Notes: generated by a model not told the origin, from the sequence alone. A stretch of DNA of 64,000 bases from Chryseobacterium sp. 7 (GCF_003663845.1 NZ_RCCA01000001.1:248001-312000); one strand, 5' to 3'. Counted from the first letter of the stretch, positions 7,585 through 15,389 are shown. A program made the numbers and translations.

Positions 7585-8673
7585 TTAATATTGTTTTTCA
7601 AATTCCATCAATTCATTAGGGTAATTGTTGTCTTCTCCAAACAACTGAACCTCCCCATCCACTCTATATCCGACATACAGCAAGTTTTTATTCAAATCAA
7701 CAACAATGATAAAATTTGTCATATCACAATTATGTTGTTCACAGCCTGAGGCATTAAACAGGTTATTTTCAACAATTATTCCTCCTTCAACTGACCAAGT
7801 TTCTTTCATAAAATGGTATCTTTCATTTCCCAACAAATTGACAAGCCTGTTCTTCAAAACAGAATTTTCCAACAATTTGACCTCATACGAATATTTCCCA
7901 TCGAACTTTTTCAAAAATGCAAGAGACTTTTTCCGCTCATCAGAAAATTTATTTTGGCTTGTTGCCCCAAAAAAACTATTTGATTTGGCGTCAGGATCAA
8001 ATCCTCTTTTGGAAACATTTTGTGTCATTACCAAATTATCTTTTGAACCAAACATTTTGATTTTTACCAATCCCTTGTGTTTTTGGTAGTATTCAATATC
8101 TTTCTCAAAACGTTCTGTTGAGCCATTATTGGGAAATAACTCCCTCACAACAACCAATTCTTTTTCTTTTCCTTCTTTCAAAAGCCAAAATGATGAACAG
8201 TTAAAGATTCCGTCATCTTTTGAATAACTCCATCGAAGAGTATCACTATCAGCAGGAAACTGAAAATACATTAGACTTTCATACTCTTTTGTTTGAGATG
8301 ATTTGGTAGGGCTTCTTTTTGACTTCAACAAATAAACACACTTGTCTTTTTCACTTGTCCGAAACAAACATTGTTCTCCTGAAACAAACATATTATTCAT
8401 AAAAACAGCTTCTATTGTCCCAAAATTTGAACTATCTGATTTGATATAGTATGCTTTTCGCTTCATTTCAAAATCAACTCCGCCTTTATCATAAAATTTG
8501 TAGTCAAACAAAAGAAAGTTATCTTTCTGAGGTAGAATCCAATCTTCAATTCTTTCAGAGTACACTTTTTCAGAGTACAATTTTTCAACATTTTGTTTTG
8601 ATTGTATTTTGTTGCATGACAAAACAAGCAACAAGAACAAGCAATGAAGTATTTGATATGCTCTTTTCATCAT
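7585..8673 (-). CDS. Lipoprotein with C-terminal Ivy-like lysozyme-inhibitor domain
   Basis: This 362-residue protein has a lipobox (VLSC, Cys20). Residues about 40-215 share a domain with the upstream gene product (W-I-L/F-P-x-K-x-N-F start; EYYxKxKGLxK near the end). Residues about 255-355 resemble Ivy: the loop CEQHNC (311-316) fits the Ivy CKPHDC pattern, followed by strands FIIVVDLNKNLLYVGY. In known Ivy proteins this loop plugs the lysozyme active site. A lysozyme inhibitor beside a toxin cluster could protect the cell wall from a peptidoglycan-cleaving effector or host lysozyme. The assignment rests on the CxxHxC loop and its strand context. The start could also be the second Met (8670). 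Confidence 0.6.
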   Translation of the reverse strand: MMKRAYQILHCLFLLLVLSCNKIQSKQNVEKLYSEKVYSERIEDWILPQKDNFLLFDYKFYDKGGVDFEMKRKAYYIKSDSSNFGTIEAVFMNNMFVSGEQCLFRTSEKDKCVYLLKSKRSPTKSSQTKEYESLMYFQFPADSDTLRWSYSKDDGIFNCSSFWLLKEGKEKELVVVRELFPNNGSTERFEKDIEYYQKHKGLVKIKMFGSKDNLVMTQNVSKRGFDPDAKSNSFFGATSQNKFSDERKKSLAFLKKFDGKYSYEVKLLENSVLKNRLVNLLGNERYHFMKETWSVEGGIIVENNLFNASGCEQHNCDMTNFIIVVDLNKNLLYVGYRVDGEVQLFGEDNNYPNELMEFEKQY

Positions 8674-9617
8674 TTAAATATTGTGCTTCGGTGTTTACTA
8701 TCAAAATATTTTTGTCTGTTTATCGCTTCTGCTCGTGGAAACCAAAGCATATTGACAATTTTATGTTTCCCGATTCTGAAATCATATACCTTGACTTTTT
8801 TGATTTCCCTTTTTGGCAAATGTTTAAACATTCTTTCGTAGTCATCCCATGAACGTCCATATTGTTCCAAGTATTCAGCATTCAACATCTCCATATCTGT
8901 AAGGTTATCTTTCTTTGTTTCTGAAATATTTGATTGTTTTTTTGATTGAACGGTCTTGTTTTTTTTCTCAGAATCAGACAACGGAAAATCCTGAATATTC
9001 GTCTGAGAATCAAATCCTGATTCTTCAACAGCGTAGGACTTTGTGAATTTGCCTGTTTTTATGTTGATATTTACACGTTTTATGAGTCCCTTGTCCTTAG
9101 AATAGTATTCAACTGTTTTTTCAGGAAATTGTTGTCTTCCTGCGATCTGCCTTTCAATAACAAGAAGTTTTTCTTTTCCTGTTTTCCAATAGCATTGACC
9201 ATAGTAAATAGTTCCACTATCATCTGCATAGCTCCATTTTGTGTTTCCAATTGGGGTAGGGAGCTTGAAATAAATGTTATTTCTCCCAAAATCATGTTCC
9301 TCTCCACCCATGTCCCCAAAAGCTCCGTCTTTTGTCCTAATCAATGAAATTTCATCATTCCCGATCTCAAAGAGCTTAGCACTGGGGTCTGAGTTCATGA
9401 ATCCAATGTTAAGGGATGTGCCGACAAGCTTGTCTGAAATTTTGAAGTAGTTGATCCTGAAAAAGTCTTTTGAATTTGTTTTAGATTTCAAGGAAATAAA
9501 ATTGTTTTTGGCTGGAAAAATCCATTGTTCCAGTTTTTCTGTTTCTTGTCCTTTCATTCCTTGACAAAAGACTGTCAAACTCAATAAAAGGAAGAAAAAA
9601 CCATAATTGTTTTTCAT
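8670..9617 (-). CDS. Secreted protein sharing the N-terminal domain of the Ivy lipoprotein
   Basis: This 315-residue protein has a signal peptide (about 1-23). Residues about 28-205 correspond to the N-terminal domain of the next gene (LEQWIFPAKNNF; KWSYADDSGTIYYGQCYW; VEYYSKDKGLIK). The C-terminus is different: a charged Lys/Ser-rich linker (about 220-245) and a short basic tail instead of the Ivy domain. Its stop overlaps the next start by 4 bp, so the two are translationally coupled. It is the first gene of the cargo cluster. The shared domain is not one I recognise. The pair looks like a duplication with domain replacement. Confidence 0.55.
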   Translation of the reverse strand: MKNNYGFFFLLLSLTVFCQGMKGQETEKLEQWIFPAKNNFISLKSKTNSKDFFRINYFKISDKLVGTSLNIGFMNSDPSAKLFEIGNDEISLIRTKDGAFGDMGGEEHDFGRNNIYFKLPTPIGNTKWSYADDSGTIYYGQCYWKTGKEKLLVIERQIAGRQQFPEKTVEYYSKDKGLIKRVNINIKTGKFTKSYAVEESGFDSQTNIQDFPLSDSEKKNKTVQSKKQSNISETKKDNLTDMEMLNAEYLEQYGRSWDDYERMFKHLPKREIKKVKVYDFRIGKHKIVNMLWFPRAEAINRQKYFDSKHRSTIFK

Positions 9618-9904
9618 ATTGTTACTGTTTTAATCTTCAATGATGTGATGAAGTCTATCGTAAAACAGCTTTTCTGGAAAAAAGAAAAGCAAGCGGTTAT
9701 CACTTGCTTTTAGTCTTGAAGGCTCTGCAAAGCCTATGTTACATAAAAACAGGATAAGCCACTTGCCCTATGGGGACAAGCGTACTCAAACTGTTTGCAT
9801 TTTGTAACATTTGAGAGTTTGTTATACAATCTCTCCGAATTTTGCAGATTCTCAAGACAAAAGCAAAAGTTTTACACTTTTATTTTCCGATAAAATTTGA
9901 ATTG
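9618..9904 (-). other. Long structured 5' leader of the cargo cluster
   Basis: No gene is present in 9618-10031. A minus promoter at 9905-9912 would give a leader of about 280 nt. It contains hairpins AAAAGCAAG/CTTGCTTTT (9685-9711), CTTGCCC/GGGGACAAG (9762-9780) and CTCAAA/TTTGAG (about 9786-9816). The first hairpin could be a terminator or attenuator. I see no match to a known riboswitch. Confidence 0.4.
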
Positions 9905-9912
9905 CAAAGATA
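9905..9912 (-). promoter_or_regulatory. -7 box of the likely cargo promoter
   Basis: TATCTTTG on the minus strand (CAAAGATA here) is a perfect TAnnTTTG box. No clear TTG lies 19 nt upstream, so the promoter is only moderately supported. Confidence 0.4.
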
Positions 9913-10013
9913 GAAAATTTTCTAATTTCTTTCTCTGTTTCGCTTCAATAAAAAGATTTTCAAGGATTTGACATTTTTTCTTTGATTCTCCTTGTCTTCT
10001 TTTAAAAAGCACA

Positions 10014-10037
10014 AAGTAGGTCAACAACGACCTACTT
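10014..10037 (-). terminator. Terminator at the end of the Rep gene
   Basis: AAGTAGGTC (10014-10022) pairs with GACCTACTT (10029-10037), a 9-bp stem overlapping the Rep stop codon. On the minus strand a TTTTT run follows shortly after. Confidence 0.5.
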
Positions 10038-11036
10038 GACTAATTTTTGAGCTGTTTCTGACATTTTGAAAAGCTGATTGACAATTATATCAAACAACAT
10101 CAAATTCACTTTGCGATTTAGCTCATTGGTATGCTCCTGATAAATGAAAGGTCTTTTATCAAGCATAGCACGAGTGTATTGTTTTCTCTTTTGACATTTC
10201 ATTTTGGCGTCAATACTTCCCTGCTTTACCAATTGATTTAATCTGTAATCAAGGACTTCCCAACCGTGTGTTTCAATAAATTCTCTTTTTATCAGACTTT
10301 CATAATCATACAACCCTTTTGTTCCCAAAGGAAAAAGTGAAATACCTCTCTTTTGGATTCGCCTGTAGAGTCTAAGCCATTTTTTCATAAGTTCTTTGCA
10401 AAAGTCCCGAGAGAACAATTCAGAAACTTTTACAGGCTCTTCCCTTTCCAGAAACAATGGGAGTCTCTCTTCAATTTGAAGCTCTATTCTCATCAGGTTC
10501 TCAAATTCTGAAACTAATTCAATATCATCATAATTTTTCTTTTCCTTATTTCTATTCTCATTCAAAACAAGCTTTTTCTTATCGTAAAAACAAAAATTGA
10601 ACTTGTGAGAATTATTCTCAAAGCGCAGGGTTGTTTTGTACTTGCGAATCCTATAATAATGATGCAAATGAATCATTTCTTCGAAATATTCAATTACATC
10701 TCTGTCAACACTGAGATTTACTCCAATATCAATTCTTCTGAGAATTCCTTCTTCAAGAGGTAAACCCATTTCCCGAGAAAGTTTATTGATTGCTGTTCTT
10801 ACGTCAGTCCAAGAGAATGGCTCAATGTTGTTGCCGTTGAAATACTTCGCAAGGCTGCCCTCAATCATTAGTTTCTTATTTCGGGTTGTTACTCTCAAAT
10901 TCTTGATCCAAAACAGTGGGGCATCGTTCGGGTTACCTTTCTTTATTTTCGGCAATTTTTCAATCAGTTTTCTGAGTTCTAATTTGAAATTTGCCCACTG
11001 GGGATCATATTCTATTTTTATAGTGCATATCATCAT
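10032..11036 (-). CDS. Replication initiation protein, phage gpII/X-like
   Basis: This 334-residue protein begins with a beta-strand (MICTIKIEYDPQW) and contains the features of filamentous-phage/plasmid gpII/X replication proteins: KNLRVTTRNKKLMIEGSLAKYFNGNN, LRRIDIGVNL, a FCFYDKKK strand (about 150-156) and FENLMRIELQIEERL (about 181-196), followed by a helical, lysine-rich C-terminus. Such proteins nick a double-strand origin to start rolling-circle replication. It lies between the HTH gene and the cargo cluster in the integrated element, so the element probably can exist as a replicating circle. The start could also be the second Met (11033). Confidence 0.65.
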   Translation of the reverse strand: MMICTIKIEYDPQWANFKLELRKLIEKLPKIKKGNPNDAPLFWIKNLRVTTRNKKLMIEGSLAKYFNGNNIEPFSWTDVRTAINKLSREMGLPLEEGILRRIDIGVNLSVDRDVIEYFEEMIHLHHYYRIRKYKTTLRFENNSHKFNFCFYDKKKLVLNENRNKEKKNYDDIELVSEFENLMRIELQIEERLPLFLEREEPVKVSELFSRDFCKELMKKWLRLYRRIQKRGISLFPLGTKGLYDYESLIKREFIETHGWEVLDYRLNQLVKQGSIDAKMKCQKRKQYTRAMLDKRPFIYQEHTNELNRKVNLMLFDIIVNQLFKMSETAQKLVK

Positions 11037-11071
11037 GTTGATTTAATTTTTTGTTTGATACTTGACTTTGT

Positions 11072-11097
11072 TTGAGTTGGGCTACTCAATTTTTTTT
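11072..11097 (+). other. Hairpin with T-run upstream of Rep: terminator or origin
   Basis: TTGAGT (11072-11077) pairs with ACTCAA (11084-11089), followed by eight T. No plus-strand gene precedes it. It could end an antisense transcript or be a nick-site hairpin for the Rep encoded 35 bp away. The gap 11037-11345 otherwise holds only the terminator at 11292-11320. Confidence 0.4.
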
Positions 11098-11291
11098 GTC
11101 CGTTTTGTGCCCACCTGTATACTACTGTTTGGTATTACTGATATCAGGTATTTAATACTCTTTTTATTCTAAATGGAAGGTTTTTATGGCAATATGCTTG
11201 ATTGTGCAGGAGCATATCAGGTGAAATCCGTCTTTTTTCTGATTGCTGAATATTACATTCCTGATTTCGGTAACGATTCTGGACAAATAAA

Positions 11292-11320
11292 AACCCAGCC
11301 TCAAAATCAGAGGTTGGGTT
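11292..11320 (-). terminator. Terminator after the integrase-HTH transcript
   Basis: AACCCAGCCTC (11292-11302) pairs with GAGGTTGGGTT (11310-11320) with one mismatch. On the minus strand TTTTTATTTG follows. It lies 26 bp after the HTH gene. Confidence 0.7.
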
Positions 11321-11345
11321 GTCTTTTGATATTCAGAAAAGTAAT

Positions 11346-11651
11346 TTATTTGATTTTCCCATGTTTTCTGATTTTATTGTTGTCAATAATTTGTTTGGCT
11401 TGTTCCTCTATTTGATGTCGTGTCTTTATCGGATTTCGGTTCAGCCACTCATCAATCTCTTTCTTTTGAAAGAAAACACTTTTCCCTCCGGGTTTGGAAT
11501 GCGGAATTTTTCTCTCGCTTGTCAACTTATAAAGGTATGATTTTTCATAGCCTGTATACAGGGAGACATCATCGATATTCATCGTTTCCTTGTTCATCAA
11601 CATTAAATTCCTGATTTCTACCAGCATGTTATAAAATTTGTTGTTTTCCAT
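11346..11651 (-). CDS. Excisionase-like HTH protein
   Basis: This 101-residue protein has a central HTH_17 domain (about residues 24-72): MNIDDVSLYTGYEKSYLYKLTSERKIP followed by the wing KPGGKSVFFQKKEIDEWL. This is the common excisionase/MerR-type fold next to Bacteroidetes tyrosine integrases. Its start overlaps the end of the integrase gene by 23 bp, so the two are co-translated. A role as recombination directionality factor, or as regulator of rep, is inferred from position. Confidence 0.75.
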   Translation of the reverse strand: MENNKFYNMLVEIRNLMLMNKETMNIDDVSLYTGYEKSYLYKLTSERKIPHSKPGGKSVFFQKKEIDEWLNRNPIKTRHQIEEQAKQIIDNNKIRKHGKIK

Positions 11652-12753
11652 TGATTCTACGTTGTTTATTGGTTTTATTGGATTTGTTCACTAATATGTT
11701 TGGTAATTTATTGATGGCATTGGTTCTTGACAATTCAGCGGTACGGACATAAATTTGTGTTTGTTTCAGGTCTTTATGTCCTAGCAGTGATGAAACGGTA
11801 TTGATTCCGACATCTTCAAAAACCAATGAGGTTGCAAAGGTATGTCTTGAGCAGTGCCAAGTGATATGCTTGTCAATTTCTGCATCAGACGTCCATTTTC
11901 TAAGAATTTTCAAACATCCTGTATGAGAAGGCAAATCAAAAACGAGGCTATCTCCTGACTTCTTCCTTTTCCCCAATAAATCAACGGCATTTGGATGAAG
12001 AGGAATCACCAGTTTTTCCTTGGTTTTGATTTGAACTATCGTCAAGACATTGTCTCTGCTTACACTACTCCAAACAAGTGCTTTCACGTCACAAAATCTA
12101 AGTCCTGTCAGACAACTGAAAAGAAAGGCTCTTTTTACATTCTCATTGGAACAGTGGGTCTCTGATAATAAAATTGTTTCTTCCAACATCAAAACATCTT
12201 TCTGAGCGGAAATTCCTTTGATGTTTTTTAAGTACTGGCAAGGGTCAGTCTTGAAATGCTTGGCAATGGTTGCCTCTTTGATGATTCTTTTCAGCTTTTT
12301 GAAGTAGTTGAACGGGGTACTACCATTTAATGTTGAGTTCAGATAATCTTTGAAGGAAATCAAATACTCTTCGGTAATTTCTGAACAAAGCAACTTCTTC
12401 CCTTTGTTGAAAGTCCTAAGCTTTTCCACCATTGCTCTAAAAGTTCGCATCTCACAATGAGGTGCTTTTCTTTCTATGAATTCTTTACAATAATCAAAGA
12501 AATCTATATTGCATTGAAAGCCCTTGTCAAGCATTGTTATGGCATAGAGCTCATCAACTTCCATTCGTGCTGCCATCCTGTCTGCCAATTGGCGTTTTTC
12601 CTTTCGCTCCTGACGTTCTGATGCTGTTCTAGGCTTTTGAACATACGTAATCTTTGGTCTGAACATTCTTCGTTTGCCGTTCAATATCAAATCGAACTCC
12701 AATGTCACTCTCACTCCGTCTTTCAATAAAATTTCTCTGTACTTTACAGACAT
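11629..12753 (-). CDS. Tyrosine recombinase (integrase) of the element
   Basis: This 374-residue protein has three parts: an N-terminal arm-binding region (about 1-75), a phage_int_SAM core-binding domain (about 80-165) and a C-terminal catalytic domain. The catalytic residues are visible: R219 (TGLRF), H300 and R303 (HCSRH), H326 (LLGHKD) and the nucleophile Y335 (TQIYVR). The length is typical of Bacteroidetes integrases of non-conjugative and conjugative elements. It lies about 420 bp from the right attachment core and is transcribed away from it. It should catalyse integration at CCTATAGGCTAC. It overlaps the excisionase-like gene by 23 bp. Confidence 0.92.
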   Translation of the reverse strand: MSVKYREILLKDGVRVTLEFDLILNGKRRMFRPKITYVQKPRTASERQERKEKRQLADRMAARMEVDELYAITMLDKGFQCNIDFFDYCKEFIERKAPHCEMRTFRAMVEKLRTFNKGKKLLCSEITEEYLISFKDYLNSTLNGSTPFNYFKKLKRIIKEATIAKHFKTDPCQYLKNIKGISAQKDVLMLEETILLSETHCSNENVKRAFLFSCLTGLRFCDVKALVWSSVSRDNVLTIVQIKTKEKLVIPLHPNAVDLLGKRKKSGDSLVFDLPSHTGCLKILRKWTSDAEIDKHITWHCSRHTFATSLVFEDVGINTVSSLLGHKDLKQTQIYVRTAELSRTNAINKLPNILVNKSNKTNKQRRINGKQQIL

Positions 12754-12889
12754 AATTTGATTTTTTTATTTGTTACAAATATTCTTTGTAAGTTTACCCT
12801 CAGTATGTGTAACCCTTACAGTTTGTATAACTTCCCTGTTGATAGTGAATCTCTGTTTTTGAGGTTTTTCGGGGTATTTCAAATAAAAT

Positions 12890-12986
12890 TTAACACTTGT
12901 TAACTTTTTCAGTTTTTTCGCACGAGGAAGTGTTAAAGACTTTAACAGAAATTTTTACTGCTTTTTTAACAGTTTTTTAACACTTG
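12890..12986. repeat. Iteron-like TTAACA / AACACTTG repeats
   Basis: The 500-bp gap before the right core has several copies of a short motif in both orientations: TTTAACACTTGTTAAC (12890-12905), GAAGTGTTAAAGACTTTAACAG (about 12927-12948, given here as a motif span) and TTTTAACAG then TTTTTTAACACTTGG (about 12965-12986). They may be integrase arm sites or a Rep/origin region. Closer to the end are direct ACGGAA-type repeats (about 13030-13060). Confidence 0.5.
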
Positions 12987-13174
12987 GAAAAACGTGTGAA
13001 AAATTTGGAAAATTTACCACCGAAAAGTTCACGGAAAATTCACGGAACATCTACGAAACTTCGACAAAACGTGTATGGGGAGAGTATCAAATAAAAGAAG
13101 TGAAAGTCAAGAAAACTTTGATTTGACTGATATTTGAGAAAAATTTATGCTTACAATTTTAAAGTATTATTTAA

Positions 13175-13186
13175 CCTATAGGCTAC
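13175..13186 (+). repeat. Right attachment-site core (attR)
   Basis: CCTATAGGCTAC is identical to 2288-2299. Upstream and downstream bases differ between the two copies, so the identity block is 12 bp. It is followed by the terminator at 13201-13231. Confidence 0.6.
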
Positions 13187-13200
13187 AAAAATTCATTAAA

Positions 13201-13231
13201 AATCTCTGATCAATATGTTCAGAGATTTTTT
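13201..13231 (+). terminator. Intrinsic terminator after the right attachment core
   Basis: AATCTCTGA (13201-13209) pairs with TTCAGAGATT (13218-13227), followed by T residues. It is the diverged counterpart of the terminator at 2315-2350. Confidence 0.6.
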
Positions 13232-13254
13232 ATTAAAGAGGACTTTCCCAGATC

Positions 13255-13617
13255 TTATAATTTAATTTTTTTGATCATCTGTTCTCCCCATTTGTTCATT
13301 TCTTCTAAAACAGGCAAAAGCCCTTTTCCAAATTCCGTCATACTATACTCAACCCGTAATGGGATCTCATCAAAAACTTTCTTTTGAATGACTCCATCGG
13401 CCTCCAATTCAGCAACTGTATCTGAAAGCATCTTATCACTAATGTAAGGCAATTCTTTTTTCAATTGGTTAAATCTTACAAAACCATTATCAATTTTCCA
13501 CAATACCGCTGGTTTCCAACGCTTGCCAATAAATCTCAATGTGGTTATAAACGGACAGTTAAATTCTAAAAACTGTTCATTTTCAAAATTTGTGGATGTT
13601 CTTTTTCTCATACTCAC
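13255..13617 (-). CDS. HxlR-family winged-helix transcriptional regulator
   Basis: This 120-residue protein has the full HxlR fold: CPFITTLRFIGKRWKPAVLWKI (about 20-41), RFNQLKKELPYISDKMLSDTVAELEADGVI (recognition helix, about 48-77) and the wing RVEYSMTEFGKGLLPVLEEM. The single Cys20 near the N-terminus is where redox- or electrophile-sensing HxlR members (YodB-like) carry their sensor thiol. It is divergent from an F420-type oxidoreductase gene, 74 bp apart, and probably controls both from the shared intergenic region. It is the first chromosomal gene right of the element. Confidence 0.9.
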   Translation of the reverse strand: MSMRKRTSTNFENEQFLEFNCPFITTLRFIGKRWKPAVLWKIDNGFVRFNQLKKELPYISDKMLSDTVAELEADGVIQKKVFDEIPLRVEYSMTEFGKGLLPVLEEMNKWGEQMIKKIKL

Positions 13618-13654
13618 CTTTTTGTTAGTTGCTTACCATTTGGTTATTATTCCG

Positions 13655-13678
13655 CAAACATACAATTTTGTAGTACAA
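13655..13678. promoter_or_regulatory. Divergent promoter and probable HxlR operator
   Basis: TATGTTTG on the minus strand (13655-13662) is a -7 box for the hxlR-type gene. The palindrome TTGTAGTACAA (13668-13678) overlaps the start region of the plus-strand gene. A GTAC-centred dyad next to an HxlR gene is a likely operator; binding is inferred. Confidence 0.5.
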
Positions 13679-13691
13679 TTAAAAAAAACAT

Positions 13692-14291
13692 ATGGATATT
13701 AGTTTTATTGGTGCAGGAAATGTAGCATCAAGCCTTGGAGAAATGTTTGTACAGGCAGGACATCACGTGAAGTATGGAACTCCTACCCCTAAAGGAGAGC
13801 AGCTTTCCGTTTCAGAAGCCTGTGATTTCGGAGACATTGTATGTTTCGCGATTCCTTATTCTGTGATGAATGAAGTATTAACAGCCAATAAAAACAGCTT
13901 AAAAGACAAAATTGTGGTAGATATTACCAATGTTATTCATCTTGAAGATTGGTCGCCTATACCTTTAGGGGAAGACAGCAGTGGGGAACAGACCTCGCGG
14001 TTGCTTCCTGAAAGCAAAGTAGTAAAAGCATTCAACACTATTTTTGCAGATGTTATGAAAGATGAAAAGCGTATAATCAACGGGCAGAAGCTAACTGTTT
14101 TTATAGCCTCTGATGATTTAGAAGCATCCGGAACAATAAAAAAGCTGTCTGACAGCATTGGTTTTGAAGGACTCATTGTTGGAGGCATTAAAAATGCAAG
14201 GTACTTAGAGGCAATAGCTCATTTGAATATCGCCATTTTATCGGCAGGCGGAACAACCGATGCCGGCTTTGCTTACCTCCAGCGAAAATAA
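13692..14291 (+). CDS. NADPH-dependent F420 reductase-like oxidoreductase
   Basis: This 199-residue protein has an N-terminal Rossmann motif (SFIGAGNVASSLGEMF, about 4-19) and the NADP_oxidoreductase/F420 layout: GDIVCFAIPY (about 47-56), KIVVDITN (about 72-79), VVKAFNTIFADVM (about 111-123) and a C-terminal LEAIAHLNIAIL helix. The length matches the family. Such proteins in bacteria without F420 act as NADP-linked reductases of unknown substrate. Transcription is divergent from an HxlR regulator that likely controls it in response to a reactive compound. Confidence 0.85.
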   Translation: MDISFIGAGNVASSLGEMFVQAGHHVKYGTPTPKGEQLSVSEACDFGDIVCFAIPYSVMNEVLTANKNSLKDKIVVDITNVIHLEDWSPIPLGEDSSGEQTSRLLPESKVVKAFNTIFADVMKDEKRIINGQKLTVFIASDDLEASGTIKKLSDSIGFEGLIVGGIKNARYLEAIAHLNIAILSAGGTTDAGFAYLQRK

Positions 14292-14336
14292 CTAATTACC
14301 ACTTCCATTCTTTTTAACCGATTAATAATTTACATA

Positions 14337-14692
14337 ATGATTCATTCTCCTACCATGCAAATATGGACAGAAACATGGCACTCAGCCAATTCAGATGCAT
14401 TTAAAGGCATTTATTCTGAAAAAGCACTAATCTTCCCCCCAACAAACCCACTGTTCAAGGTAATGAAAACATTCTCGAAATGATGAAATCAGGATTGGGG
14501 AAAGTAGATGTAATTTTTGAACCTGAAGATTTGATTGTACAACACAATTTAGCATTTGAATATGGTATATTTAAAGATCAACAGATCACAGATCATAAAA
14601 TTTTAGGAATAGGAAAATATTCTGTTACCTGGATTTTGGAGGATTCTATTTGGAGAATTCTATGTCATACATGGTCAATGCCTGAAAAGTAA
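14337..14692 (+). pseudogene. NTF2/SnoaL-like protein, frameshifted in a C tract
   Basis: From ATG 14337 the frame reads MIHSPTMQIWTETWHSANSD, then KALIFPPTNP, and stops early. A second frame continues as TVQGNENILEMMKSGLGKVDVIF to a stop at 14692. Restoring one C in the six-C run at about 14435-14440 gives a continuous 118-residue protein containing ALIFPPNKPTVQGNENI, typical of NTF2/SnoaL-like proteins. Only the second half (from 14480) is open alone. It follows the F420-type reductase gene by 45 bp and may be in its operon. Either a real mutation, a phase-variable tract, or a sequencing error explains it. Confidence 0.75.
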
Positions 14693-14878
14693 ATGTAAAT
14701 AAATATTTCATCATTTTATATAAAAGCTGATGAGATGAGACTTTCTTAGCTATTATTATTTTCAGTTATTATTGATCCTTAAATTAAGCATTTAAAATCA
14801 GGACATCATATAAACATTTTTATCTAACTCATTTTCTGCATTTCATATTCGGGCGTACTATTTTCATAGCAATATAAA

Positions 14879-14908
14879 AAGACCGTTTCTCTCCGGAAAG
14901 TCTTAATT
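14879..14908 (+). terminator. Terminator in the 14693-15068 gap
   Basis: AAGAC (14879-14883) with TTTC pairs with GAAA and GTCTT (14896-14904), followed by AATTTTT. It probably closes the oxidoreductase transcript. Nothing else but the promoter at 14954 is seen in this 376-bp gap. Confidence 0.5.
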
Positions 14909-14953
14909 TTTATTTTAAAGGCTATTCTATTTCTTTATATATTACAAAAGCAT

Positions 14954-14961
14954 TATATTTG
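14954..14961 (+). promoter_or_regulatory. -7 box upstream of the small conserved gene
   Basis: TATATTTG fits TAnnTTTG. It lies 107 bp before the start at 15069. The matching TTG is not clear. Confidence 0.4.
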
Positions 14962-15068
14962 CAAAAAATTTCTAACCATACTTGATCTCACAAATATGGT
15001 CACACAGATGAAAAAAGTTATTTATTAATCATGTTTGTAGTTGTCTACAGGCTATCAAATTTTATATC

Positions 15069-15389
15069 ATGCCGGATTTAAAAATACAAGAAGCTCAATT
15101 GCTTTTTAAGAAAATCCACTCTAACCCAAAAAGTTATGATTTAAAAATCAATGAAGACGGGATTACAGGCAAAGATGATAAAATCAGTTTCAGGCTTTAC
15201 AGGACTGGAGAAAGGGTTGCTTTTGAAGTAACAATTGACGAACTTACTTTCACCAACACGACTGGGGAATGGAACAACGCACTGATCATGCTTGGAAATA
15301 CGATCAAAAAAATAGATAAAGAACAAGAAAATTTAAAAATAGAACAAGCAATAAATAAGCTTAGAAAGTACCTTTCAGAAGAAAATTAA
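15069..15389 (+). CDS. Small hypothetical protein
   Basis: This is a 106-residue, acidic/basic mixed protein without signal peptide or membrane segment. The N-terminal two thirds look like a beta-sandwich (YDLKINEDGITGKDDKISFRLY, RVAFEVTIDELTFTN). The C-terminus is a long charged helix (KKIDKEQENLKIEQAINKLRKYL). I do not recognise a family. It lies directly upstream of rpsT but rpsT has its own promoter. Confidence 0.6.
   Translation: MPDLKIQEAQLLFKKIHSNPKSYDLKINEDGITGKDDKISFRLYRTGERVAFEVTIDELTFTNTTGEWNNALIMLGNTIKKIDKEQENLKIEQAINKLRKYLSEEN

Larger units (their letters stand above)
2288..13186. mobile_element. Integrated element with integrase, Rep and toxin cargo (about 10.9 kb)
   Basis: The element is bounded by direct 12-bp repeats CCTATAGGCTAC at 2288-2299 and 13175-13186. 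Each is followed 15-16 bp later by a similar intrinsic terminator with TGATCAATA in the loop. Inside are a tyrosine recombinase next to the right end, an overlapping excisionase-like HTH gene, a Rep-like gene and one cargo cluster, all on the minus strand. No conjugation or phage structural genes are present. It therefore looks like a small integrative plasmid-like or mobilizable element. The exact crossover inside the 12-bp core is inferred, not proven. Confidence 0.7.

Noticed and set aside
11173..11415. Plus-strand frame of 80 codons between Rep and HTH genes
   Set aside because: It reads through the terminator hairpin at 11292 and into the antisense of the HTH gene; no homology is evident.
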